From Candidatus Aminicenantota bacterium (lineage in GTDB: Bacteria; Acidobacteriota; Aminicenantia; Aminicenantales; Aminicenantaceae): a stretch of DNA of 5,556 bases. The notes below the pieces were generated by a model. That model did no database searches and was not told the DNA's origin. It saw only the letters and a list, made by a program, of their open reading frames with translations. Positions 1 through 5,556 of the stretch are shown piece by piece. Both the position numbers and the translations under genes were made by a program. Numbering within the stretch: the first letter of the stretch is position 1; every line of letters starts with the position of its first letter. The stretch lies in NCBI GenBank assembly GCA_030633795.1, contig DAOWCB010000118.1:1-5556 (forward strand), given 5' to 3'.

Positions 1-3000
1 AGCCCTCGTGCACTTCATCAAAATCATCACACAAAAGATGAATCAACAAGGAATCGCTATCCGTTATGCAGGCGATGAGTTTGTTCTGGTCATGCCAAAA
101 ATGGATAAACAAAGTGCCCTGCAGTTTGGGGAGGGTATCCGACAGTGCATAACAGAAAATCCTCTCGAGGTTGATCACAGCGAAATCCTTATCGAATGCA
201 GCATCGGGATCTCCCTTTATCCCAAAGATGGAACGAACTGGAAGATACTTTTCGAAAAGGCCGATGATGCCCTTTATGTCGCCAAGGAGAAAGGGGAAAA
301 CAAAGTCGTTGTCAATCCAGATTCGGGGAAACTTCTTGCACCATCCAAACTCAACTCCATCCTGGACGCTCCCTATATCGTGGGCAGGGATAGGTTGATT
401 CAATCTCTGAAGAAGCATCTCTCCCCGAAAGGCAACTCCGAATCGTTTCCGGTGCTTTTTGGCGGTGAAGGAGCGGGAAAAACACGGCTCCTGAAGCTTG
501 CCCAAAAAATGGCTCAGGATAAGCTGGCGTTCACTCTATTCACAAAAGGTTATCCCTATTGGCAGAGTGATCTTTACGGCGCTGCGTTCGAAGCCTTGGG
601 GAATCTTTTTGAACAGCAACGATCCATTTCTGATCATGTGTTTTCCAGAATCGATGACAGGTATAAACTCATTCTCAAGCCTCACCTTCCCCCCTGGTAC
701 ATCAAAGAAGTGTCGGTGGCAGATGAAGGCGATGAAGCAGACTGGATGGCTCTTTTCGAGGCATTGACTCAGATATTTTTCATACTTCGTGAATTAGGAG
801 ATGGGGCTGTTTTGCTGGACGATGTCGACCAGATCGACACCCCGTCGCTCCAATTATTCGGTTCTCAATTCGGACCCAGCGACCAAGGAGGCAGCCTGCG
901 TTTTATTTCCACAATTCGCAGTTCAGACTTGACGACTTCCGAGGAAAAACTCCTATCCCTTCTCGAATCAATTCCGGAGTTGACCTCTGGAGGGAAAATC
1001 CAAAAATTTCAACTGGAGCCTTTGGCATCGGAACATATCCAACAATTGACAGCAAATTTATTCGATGGGAAACAATTGCCTCCAGAATCATCCAAAGCCC
1101 TTTTGGATAATTCCGCAGGAAATCCGCTCTTCATCGTAGAGGCTTTATCAGGCTTCCTTTTGGCGGATAAAATTTCAGCAAAAAATGGGGAATGGGATCT
1201 ATCTGCTGTTAAGCCCAAAGACGTACCAAAAATCCTCCAAAACATGATCAAAGACCGGATGAAACACATGCATAAAGAAGCGACACATGTGCTCAAGATG
1301 GCCTCTATTCTCGGGGAAAGGATCCAGCCCCAGCAACTTGCAGAAATGTCAAAACTCAAATTACAGCAGGTTATGAATGCACTCAGTAATGCCAAAAGAA
1401 GCCTGCTGATAGAAGAATGTTTAAATCCGGGAGAGTTTGTTTTTACCCATCGGATCATTCGTTCCGCTTTTTATTCCCTCATGAGTGAGGGGGAACGTCG
1501 CCATTATCATGACCAAGCAGCAAAAATTGAAAAAAAGTATGCATCTAGTACTCCCGAACGGATTGTCGGACGGCTGGCGTATCACTTCCACAATGCGGGT
1601 CAGATGGAGCAGGCTGCCGAGATGTTTTCGGCCCTGAAGAACCAAATGAACGCCGTCCATATCTCGAGAGGATCACGAAACATCTTGAAAAAACGGATCC
1701 ATTCGGTATCCATGGCAAAAGAGTCTGTCCTCGAAACAGAAGCTCTTTCAGAGGCTCTGATGATAGGAAGAACGTTTCGTTCTGTGATACAAAATTTGCG
1801 ACTCTACCCTAAAGAGAACGAAAATGTGAAAAATTGCTTGCAGCAATTCATGAATCATCTCTCGCCATTTCTCTCCGAGAAGACAGAGATGCTTTCTGTT
1901 TCATTGACGCCAGAAACAATTCTCTTTAATGGCACACCCCTGCCTCCCTATTTGGAGGACTCAAGGTTGACACAGGACCTTTATGTGACTTTTAACAGTT
2001 TCGGACTTCAGGGAGTTCTGTTTATACGCGGGGTCACCCAAGAAGAGGTGGTGCGATTTATCGAAGTATTCAAGAGGCTTCCCGAAGATGTCATCGGTCA
2101 GTGGGATGTCCTTTTGGAACAATTGGGCATATCGAACATCCTTCCTGACCGGAAGGTTTTTGTGGCGGTGGGTGAAAGGAAAGTCATTCTCGGCGACCAA
2201 AAACTCCATGCGCAGACTTTTGACAACAACAGGGAACAAATGCAAATGTCCGATAACCAAATTCTGGAACTGAAAAACTTGCTGGACCAGTTTACGAGAG
2301 AAAAACAAGAATTCTTGAATGCTCTCCAATCAAGCAATATAGGCGAAAAGGACATCCAAAACCTCGCACAAATTCTGAATCAATCGAATTTTGAAAGGCT
2401 GGCAAGATCAGTGCAGACATCCGGAGGAATCCCTACCCCAAGTGAAGAGCCTGCTCCCAAAGAGCCCGATTACACTACCGTAGAGCCCGATCTCGATCTT
2501 GTGAGGGAATTGGAAAAGGAGATTTCCTTCGTCTTTGAGGATCTCGGTTCTGAAGATCCGGAAACTCGGGCCAAAGCGGCGGCCTTGATGGCCGCACAAC
2601 CGCCTGCCATTCTTGCTGACGCGGGACTCAAAGCTATCACATCCGATCTTCCGTTTAAAATTCGAAGGCTCATGGCAGGCGTTATCAAACAGGCCGGGAA
2701 AAATGCCGTAGATGAGTTTTTAGGGAAAATACATGTCGGAATGAATAGTGTTTCCCTTAACAGAATTATACGAGTGAGCGATGTGTTTGCCGACAACCCA
2801 GGACTAATTCCGATGTTGCGCAAGATCGCTTTGAACGGACCACTCGATGCAATCCCGACAATCCTCAGCTCCTTACAATCCATGCCAGGAAATGAGGTGA
2901 ACGCAGTTCTGCTTGATATATTCGAAAGAGCGACAGGAAAAAACAAATGGGATGTCATTCCTCTATTTGCGGAACGAAAGATACGCAATGCCGCCCCGTT

Positions 3001-3313
3001 GCTCCTGGAATTCATACAGCCAACCAAGATATGGGAAAAAGAGCAGGAAATATCACTACAGCATGATATTTGCCGAACGCTGGGAGTCCTTCGCTCACCC
3101 GAAGCCACAGAAGCCCTCATAAGGGCTGCGCAGGCACCGATGATCAACCGCATCCACAAGGCCAAGCCCGACTCTATCCGGGCTATTGCAACTTGGGCGT
3201 TAACCCAGCTTCCTAAAGATCCCAGGATCGACAGGGCTCTTGCGAAGTTGAAAAAAGACAGGGCTCATCTTGTAAGAAAAGCCATCGAGTTGGCTGAAAT
3301 CATTCACAAATAA
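1..3313 (+). CDS. GGDEF / STAND-type AAA ATPase / HEAT-like multidomain signalling protein (5' partial)
   Basis: The reading frame is open from base 2, and the GGDEF fold is already half complete, so the true start lies upstream; the GTG at 8 is only the first start-like codon. Numbering from that GTG, residues 1-104 are the second half of a GGDEF (diguanylate cyclase) domain: RYAGDEF at 19-25, SIGISLYPKDG at 65-75, and ADDALYVAKEKGENKV at 85-100. Residues 122-300 form a P-loop ATPase: VGRD 125-128, Walker A GGEGAGKT 152-159, Walker B VLLDDVDQID 268-277. The lid follows, with LEPL 336-339, GNPLFIVE 371-378 and FTHRIIRSAFY 479-489, all hallmarks of AAA_16/STAND regulators. Residues about 592-725 are a module of unknown function, about 735-805 helical, 806-831 a Pro/acidic linker, and about 835-1101 HEAT-like helices. 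No membrane segment is seen. Likely role (inferred): a cytoplasmic regulator linking ATP-dependent switching or assembly to c-di-GMP synthesis or sensing. Domain calls are firm to the lid and looser after it. Confidence 0.93.
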   Translation, partial: ALVHFIKIITQKMNQQGIAIRYAGDEFVLVMPKMDKQSALQFGEGIRQCITENPLEVDHSEILIECSIGISLYPKDGTNWKILFEKADDALYVAKEKGENKVVVNPDSGKLLAPSKLNSILDAPYIVGRDRLIQSLKKHLSPKGNSESFPVLFGGEGAGKTRLLKLAQKMAQDKLAFTLFTKGYPYWQSDLYGAAFEALGNLFEQQRSISDHVFSRIDDRYKLILKPHLPPWYIKEVSVADEGDEADWMALFEALTQIFFILRELGDGAVLLDDVDQIDTPSLQLFGSQFGPSDQGGSLRFISTIRSSDLTTSEEKLLSLLESIPELTSGGKIQKFQLEPLASEHIQQLTANLFDGKQLPPESSKALLDNSAGNPLFIVEALSGFLLADKISAKNGEWDLSAVKPKDVPKILQNMIKDRMKHMHKEATHVLKMASILGERIQPQQLAEMSKLKLQQVMNALSNAKRSLLIEECLNPGEFVFTHRIIRSAFYSLMSEGERRHYHDQAAKIEKKYASSTPERIVGRLAYHFHNAGQMEQAAEMFSALKNQMNAVHISRGSRNILKKRIHSVSMAKESVLETEALSEALMIGRTFRSVIQNLRLYPKENENVKNCLQQFMNHLSPFLSEKTEMLSVSLTPETILFNGTPLPPYLEDSRLTQDLYVTFNSFGLQGVLFIRGVTQEEVVRFIEVFKRLPEDVIGQWDVLLEQLGISNILPDRKVFVAVGERKVILGDQKLHAQTFDNNREQMQMSDNQILELKNLLDQFTREKQEFLNALQSSNIGEKDIQNLAQILNQSNFERLARSVQTSGGIPTPSEEPAPKEPDYTTVEPDLDLVRELEKEISFVFEDLGSEDPETRAKAAALMAAQPPAILADAGLKAITSDLPFKIRRLMAGVIKQAGKNAVDEFLGKIHVGMNSVSLNRIIRVSDVFADNPGLIPMLRKIALNGPLDAIPTILSSLQSMPGNEVNAVLLDIFERATGKNKWDVIPLFAERKIRNAAPLLLEFIQPTKIWEKEQEISLQHDICRTLGVLRSPEATEALIRAAQAPMINRIHKAKPDSIRAIATWALTQLPKDPRIDRALAKLKKDRAHLVRKAIELAEIIHK
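2..319 (+). other. GGDEF domain, C-terminal half, AGDEF variant without I-site
   Basis: The signature is at bases 68-82 as A-G-D-E-F, with the first glycine replaced by alanine. The rest of the half domain is well conserved: the S-I-G-I-S strand, Y-P-x-D-G, and A-D-D-A-L-Y-x-A-K-x-x-G-x-N. The inhibitory RxxD site that normally lies five residues before the signature reads N-Q-Q-G here (residues 12-15), so product inhibition through that site is not expected. As I recall, AGDEF variants have been reported active in other bacteria, so the alanine alone does not make the domain dead. The upstream half, with the other GTP and metal contacts, is outside the window, so activity cannot be judged. 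Confidence 0.9.
371..1495 (+). other. STAND/AAA_16-type ATPase module with lid and winged-helix-like region
   Basis: This part of gene 1 (residues about 122-496) begins with the VGRD motif that typically opens AAA_16 regulators. It has a complete Walker A at bases 461-484 (K158, T159) and a Walker B with the two aspartates D271 and D272. A strand ending in the sensor-like TIRSSD follows the Walker B. The later LEPL, GNPLF and F-T-H-R-I-I-R-S-A-F-Y blocks match the helical and winged-helix segments found in MalT-, PknK- and cyclase-linked ATPases. All key nucleotide-binding residues are present, so ATP binding is likely. Directly afterwards (residues about 497-545, with the block RLAYHFHNAGQMEQAAEMF) one TPR-like helical pair is visible, but no long TPR array follows. 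Confidence 0.82.
1781..2182 (+). other. Uncharacterised alpha/beta module in gene 1
   Basis: Residues about 592-725 of gene 1 start with helices (L-R-L-Y-P-K-E-N-E-N-V onward). They continue into a strand-rich part, V-S-L-T-P-E-T-I-L-F-N-G-T-P-L-P at about 630-645. Next comes a helix leading to F-x-x-x-G-L-Q-G-V-L-F-I-R-G-V-T-Q-E-E-V, then L-G-I-S-N-I-L followed by the strand V-F-V-A-V-G-E-R. I recognise this pattern (a strand with 'FNG', then a gL-x-x-l-x-F-x-x-G-x-T-x-E-E helix cap) from memory as recurring in large bacterial HEAT-repeat and signalling proteins. I cannot name a function or a family accession. Confidence 0.5.
2510..3310 (+). other. HEAT-like helical repeat C-terminus of gene 1
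   Basis: Residues about 835-1101 are almost entirely amphipathic helices with recurring small/hydrophobic patterns. Examples are DPETRAKAAALM, LPFKIRRLMAGVIKQAG, VLRSPEATEALIRAA and DSIRAIATWALTQLPKDP. The Asp-Pro helix starts and the 'A-L-x-x-L' spacing of about 35-40 residues are typical of HEAT or PBS-lyase-like repeats, which serve as protein-binding scaffolds. The repeats are divergent and I cannot set exact boundaries. A Pro/acidic linker at residues 806-831 separates them from the preceding part. Confidence 0.65.
3272..3295 (-). terminator. Possible weak intrinsic terminator of the beta-propeller gene
   Basis: Read on the minus strand, AGCCA and TGGCT form a 5-bp stem around a 6-nt loop, directly followed by TTTTCTT. 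It lies about 24 nt past the beta-propeller stop codon, inside the last codons of the opposing gene 1. Stem length is minimal, so this may be chance. No comparable plus-strand terminator was found for gene 1. Confidence 0.25.
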
Positions 3314-3318
3314 TGTTT

Positions 3319-4455
3319 TTACTTCAGGAATTTTTTTAAGTCTTGCGTTTCGGTCCCCTCTCTTTTCTGAACATAAAACTGAAAACTCCCATCCTCATCT
3401 CTTCTCCCATAAAATAGGAAACTGCGCGTGATGTGCAATCCGGCCGTATTCGTCTGTCCGTCGACTAAAATTTTTCCCTCTTTATCCAGCAGCCAATAAT
3501 CCACAAATTCGACTCCTTCTTCTGTTTCCCCTGCAACCAGGATATTTCCGTCCGGCGTTAGAGAAATCCCATCCAGATTTGGCTTTAATTCATGGATGGA
3601 TTTTTTATATTTTTCGATAACCGTTCCGAATCTTTGATACCAATCCTTATCTCTTGCCTCTTCCTTTCTTCTCCTTCTCCATTGAGTGAGGTCTTTCTTG
3701 GTAACTTTTTCCGGTTCCGGAAGAGGCGATTTTATTTCTTTAAGCAGATTCCCCTCATAATCATACACATGAAAGACCGGACTCAAACCTTCGGAAAACA
3801 AAACAGATCCCTTTTCATAAGGACTCCACATAAACTGGGGTGCGAATGGCACAGGAGAGTCCGCGCCATCGCTACGGTAGGATATTCGGGTAACATATCT
3901 GGTTTTTTTCAGTCTCGATACGATTTTGCCTTCCGAGTCTATGCGGACGAGCTCCCGCGGAGATTTATACAGAAAATAATCATCCTTGATTTCCGGTTCC
4001 GGAAAAAACGCCAGTTGCACCAAAAATCCGCCATCCTCCAACGGATATGACCGGCTTAAGCCGAACACCTCCGAAATCTGGAGTTTGATGGTCTTATGAA
4101 GTTCACCGGACAGCTCCATCAGGGTGATCCAGCGGTGCCCATTGATAAACTCTGTGAAATACAACTTCCCCTCTGCTGTGAATCCAAACCGGACACCCTC
4201 TGCGCGTTTGATTTCTCCCGGTCCCTGGCCTTCCCCGCCCATCCTTCTCAAATATTTCCCTTCTGGAGCATAGACCTTGATGTAAGCATCGACCATATCG
4301 TAAACATAAATGTTTCCATCCGGCCCTTCTTCTGCCTGGCTTGGGTAAACTAGTTCGCCCTCCTCCCCGATCTTACCGATGGCTTTGGAATCTTGGCCAA
4401 AGGCAAGCACAAAGCTGATAAAAAGCAAACCCCCGATAAATAATAATCGCTTCAT
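3319..4455 (-). CDS. Secreted 6-bladed beta-propeller protein
   Basis: This encodes 378 residues, read from the ATG at 4455, which has a good ribosome-binding site; an in-frame ATG at 4497 has none and would bury the signal peptide. Residues 1-20 are a Sec signal peptide (MKR, then a hydrophobic stretch ending VLAFG before QDS), so export is expected. The mature part repeats the propeller blade pattern of 'G-x-I/L-Y-V/F' strands followed by 'D/E-G-K/N' turns: PDGNIYVYD 45-53, EGKLYFTE 95-102, VRIDSEGKIVSRL 170-182, HVYDYEGNLLKEI 229-241, TPDGNILVAGE 300-310, and WLLDKEGKIL 321-330. GGEGQGPGEI at 73-82 matches the GxGxGPGE turn common in the 6-bladed propeller family. A basic/charged insert lies at about 247-292. 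Such propellers bind ligands or partners; no catalytic motif is visible and the specific role is unknown. It faces gene 1 tail to tail and diverges from the peptidase gene. Confidence 0.88.
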   Translation of the reverse strand: MKRLLFIGGLLFISFVLAFGQDSKAIGKIGEEGELVYPSQAEEGPDGNIYVYDMVDAYIKVYAPEGKYLRRMGGEGQGPGEIKRAEGVRFGFTAEGKLYFTEFINGHRWITLMELSGELHKTIKLQISEVFGLSRSYPLEDGGFLVQLAFFPEPEIKDDYFLYKSPRELVRIDSEGKIVSRLKKTRYVTRISYRSDGADSPVPFAPQFMWSPYEKGSVLFSEGLSPVFHVYDYEGNLLKEIKSPLPEPEKVTKKDLTQWRRRRKEEARDKDWYQRFGTVIEKYKKSIHELKPNLDGISLTPDGNILVAGETEEGVEFVDYWLLDKEGKILVDGQTNTAGLHITRSFLFYGRRDEDGSFQFYVQKREGTETQDLKKFLK

Positions 4456-4464
4456 TCTTTTTAT

Positions 4465-4472
4465 TCCTTCCT
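4465..4472 (-). promoter_or_regulatory. Ribosome-binding site that fixes the beta-propeller start
   Basis: On the minus strand this reads AGGAAGGA, ending 9 nt before the ATG at 4455. It selects that start over the in-frame ATG at 4497, which is preceded by TGTTTGAG with no Shine-Dalgarno match. The selected start also places the signal peptide at the very N-terminus. Confidence 0.8.
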
Positions 4473-4485
4473 GTCTATTTACCTT

Positions 4486-4491
4486 AATATA
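4486..4491 (-). promoter_or_regulatory. Candidate -10 element for the beta-propeller gene
   Basis: The minus strand reads TATATT (5 of 6 to TATAAT), which would put the transcript start about 24 nt before the ATG. No good -35 sits at the right distance. An alternative is TTGAGA (4497-4502) with TAAATA (4476-4481) at a short 15-bp spacing. Both are weak predictions. Confidence 0.25.
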
Positions 4492-4542
4492 CACCATCTC
4501 AAACAGATATGTTACCCTTTAGAACCCCTCCGTGTAGAGAAA

Positions 4543-4572
4543 TTGACGGACATATTTATGTTATGTTATGTT
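4543..4572 (+). promoter_or_regulatory. Candidate sigma70-type promoter of the M3 peptidase gene
   Basis: TTGACG at 4543-4548 matches the -35 consensus at 5 of 6 positions. TATGTT at 4567-4572 matches the -10 at 4 of 6 with an 18-bp spacer. The predicted start near 4579 leaves a short leader that just includes the ribosome-binding site. The -10 overlaps a triple TTATG repeat, so other -10 registers are possible. Confidence 0.4.
4556..4570 (+). repeat. Three tandem copies of TTATG
   Basis: Bases 4556-4560, 4561-4565 and 4566-4570 each read TTATG, followed by a T run. The array lies within the spacer and -10 region of the candidate promoter of the peptidase gene. Three copies of a 5-mer in AT-rich DNA can arise by chance. 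Confidence 0.85.
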
Positions 4573-4582
4573 TTTCCTCTAA

Positions 4583-4588
4583 AGGAGA
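4583..4588 (+). promoter_or_regulatory. Ribosome-binding site of the M3 peptidase gene
   Basis: AGGAGA ends 6 nt before the ATG at 4595, a near-ideal Shine-Dalgarno match and spacing. It supports this start, which also begins a signal peptide (MKK followed by a hydrophobic stretch). Confidence 0.85.
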
Positions 4589-4594
4589 CTACAA

Positions 4595-5556
4595 ATGAAA
4601 AAAATCGCTATTATTCTCGTGTGTTTAGGCCTGATTTTTACCTCCTTTTCTAAGCCTGCGGAGGAAAAACCAATAGAAGCAGCTACACAAAATCCCTTCT
4701 TCGAAGATTGGGATACGCCCTTCGAAGTGCCCCCGTTCGACAGGATCGAAGAAGCCCATTACATGCCCGCCTTCCTCAAAGCCATGGAACAACACAAAGC
4801 GGAGATCGAGTCCATCGTGCAAAACAGCGAACCGCCATCTTTTTCCAACACCGTCGAAGCCTTGGACAGTAGCGGCGCTTCTTTGACCAAAGTCGACTTC
4901 GTTTTCCAAAACATGGCCGGTGCCCACACCAACGAAAAAATCCAGCAAATCGAACAAGAAGTCGCTCCTCTGTTGGCTAAACACGACGACGACATCAACC
5001 TCAACGAAGAATTATTCCAGAAAACCAAATCTGTTTATGAACAAAAAGGCAGTCTTGACCTGACACCGGAGCAGAGCATGCTGTTGGAAAAAACATACAT
5101 CGGGTTCATCAGGGGCGGTGCCAACTTGAGCAAAGAAAAAAAAGCCAGATTCCGGGAAATCAACGAAGAAATGTCGGTTCTTTCTGTAAAATTTGCCAAA
5201 AATGTCCTGGATGAGACCAACGCCTTTGAAATGGTCCTGGAAGAGGAGGACTTGGCAGGATTGCCCCAATCAGTAATCTCAGCTGCCGCCGAAGCAGCCG
5301 AGGAAAAGGACCACGAGGGAAAATGGGTGATCACTCTGCATAAACCCAGCTTCATTCCTTTCTTGCAGTATTCCGATAAACGCGAACTCGGTGAAAAGGT
5401 TTTCAATTCCTTTGCCAACATCGGGAACAATAACAATGAGTACGACAACAAAGTATTCTCCTCAAAAACGGCTGCACTTCGTGTCGAGAGAGCAAAACTT
5501 TTGGGATACGATACCCATGCCGATTATATTCTGGAAGAAAACATGGCAAAAAACCC
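4595..5556 (+). CDS. Exported M3-family metallopeptidase, Dcp/oligopeptidase A type (3' partial)
   Basis: The frame stays open from the ATG at 4595 to the window edge (320 full codons), so the gene is cut at its 3' end; family members are usually about 680-720 residues. Residues 1-19 look like a Sec signal peptide (MKK, then IAIILVCLGLIFTSFS), giving an envelope or secreted enzyme. The mature start carries the family's typical N-terminal blocks: NPFFEDWDTPFEVPPFDRI at 33-51, HYMPAF at 55-60, then PSFSNTVEALDSSG, FQNMAGAHTNEKIQQIE and APLLAKHDDDINLNEELF. M3 enzymes are zinc peptidases that cut short peptides; Dcp removes C-terminal dipeptides. The catalytic HExxH-containing zinc site lies beyond the window, so activity and the dcp versus prlC type cannot be settled. 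A good ribosome-binding site and plausible promoter lie just upstream. Confidence 0.92.
   Translation, partial: MKKIAIILVCLGLIFTSFSKPAEEKPIEAATQNPFFEDWDTPFEVPPFDRIEEAHYMPAFLKAMEQHKAEIESIVQNSEPPSFSNTVEALDSSGASLTKVDFVFQNMAGAHTNEKIQQIEQEVAPLLAKHDDDINLNEELFQKTKSVYEQKGSLDLTPEQSMLLEKTYIGFIRGGANLSKEKKARFREINEEMSVLSVKFAKNVLDETNAFEMVLEEEDLAGLPQSVISAAAEAAEEKDHEGKWVITLHKPSFIPFLQYSDKRELGEKVFNSFANIGNNNNEYDNKVFSSKTAALRVERAKLLGYDTHADYILEENMAKN

Larger units (their letters stand above)
4456..4594. promoter_or_regulatory. Divergent intergenic region between the beta-propeller and M3 peptidase genes
   Basis: These 139 bp are AT-rich compared with the flanking genes and are the only sizeable non-coding stretch in the window. 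Both genes must be transcribed from here unless promoters lie inside coding sequence. It contains the two ribosome-binding sites, a candidate plus-strand promoter, a weaker minus-strand -10 and a short TTATG repeat. No clear operator palindrome or riboswitch-like structure was seen. Confidence 0.75.

Noticed and set aside
8..10. GTG as the real start of gene 1
   Set aside because: A GGDEF signature only 21 residues from the start would leave half the domain missing; the frame is open upstream and no ribosome-binding site can be seen. The gene is 5' partial.
2470..3165. Long minus-strand open frame (231 codons) opposite gene 1
   Set aside because: It lies wholly antisense to a well-supported coding frame, its translation is Ser/Arg-rich with no recognisable domain, and it is best explained as a shadow of gene 1.
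3314..3345. T-rich stretch after gene 1 as a plus-strand intrinsic terminator
   Set aside because: T runs are present (TTTTT and TTTTTTT) but no stable stem precedes either of them.
3592..4050. Plus-strand open frame (152 codons) opposite the beta-propeller gene
   Set aside because: It is antisense to a recognised protein, Phe/Arg-rich, without family resemblance, so it is a shadow frame.
4456..4497. Beta-propeller start at the upstream ATG (4497)
   Set aside because: It lacks a Shine-Dalgarno site and adds 14 polar residues before the signal peptide, while the ATG at 4455 has AGGAAGGA at good spacing.
4595..4654. Lipoprotein signal (Cys10) in the M3 peptidase
   Set aside because: The residues before Cys10 are I-L-V, with no small residue at -1, and the cysteine lies in the middle of the hydrophobic stretch, so it is not a lipobox.
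4625..5451. Several minus-strand open frames opposite the M3 peptidase
   Set aside because: The plus strand matches M3 family blocks throughout; the minus frames overlap one another and show no domain.
1..5556. CRISPR array, tRNA/rRNA, insertion sequence, attachment site, reverse transcriptase or defence cassette
   Set aside because: No direct-repeat array, cloverleaf-like segment, terminal inverted repeat or matching protein motif was seen; almost all bases are taken by the three recognised genes.

Overview
This is a bacterial window holding three genes. The basis for calling it bacterial is the strong Shine-Dalgarno sites, Sec-type signal peptides, tight spacing and a GGDEF signalling domain. 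Base composition is moderate, roughly mid-40s to 50% GC by eye. The gene mix suggests an Acidobacteriota or Candidatus Aminicenantes-like organism: a large GGDEF/ATPase/HEAT regulator, a secreted 6-bladed beta-propeller with a GxGxGPGE motif, and an exported M3 peptidase. That placement is inference from protein style, not from a marker gene.

Layout: (1) bases 1-3313, plus strand, the 3' part of a large multidomain signalling gene whose start lies before the window. In order it encodes the second half of a GGDEF domain (AGDEF variant), an AAA/STAND-type ATPase with intact Walker A and B motifs, the helical lid typical of those ATPases, an uncharacterised alpha/beta module, a helical stretch, a Pro/acidic linker and a HEAT-like helical C-terminus. 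(2) Bases 3319-4455, minus strand, a secreted 6-bladed beta-propeller protein that meets gene 1 tail to tail with only 5 bp between stop codons. (3) Bases 4456-4594, a divergent intergenic region with the ribosome-binding sites of both flanking genes and plausible promoters. (4) Bases 4595-5556, plus strand, the 5' part of a gene for an exported M3-family (Dcp/oligopeptidase A type) metallopeptidase that runs off the end before its zinc site.

How the genes may work together: the beta-propeller and the peptidase are divergent, both carry export signals, and could both act in the envelope or outside the cell, but the sequence does not prove a joint role. The signalling protein looks cytoplasmic and is transcribed toward the beta-propeller, so it is probably a separate unit. 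No RNA gene, CRISPR array, insertion sequence, attachment site or defence cassette is visible. The most unusual object is the signalling protein: a GGDEF domain sits where related ATPases usually carry a class III nucleotide cyclase or kinase domain, and HEAT-like helices replace the usual TPR array.
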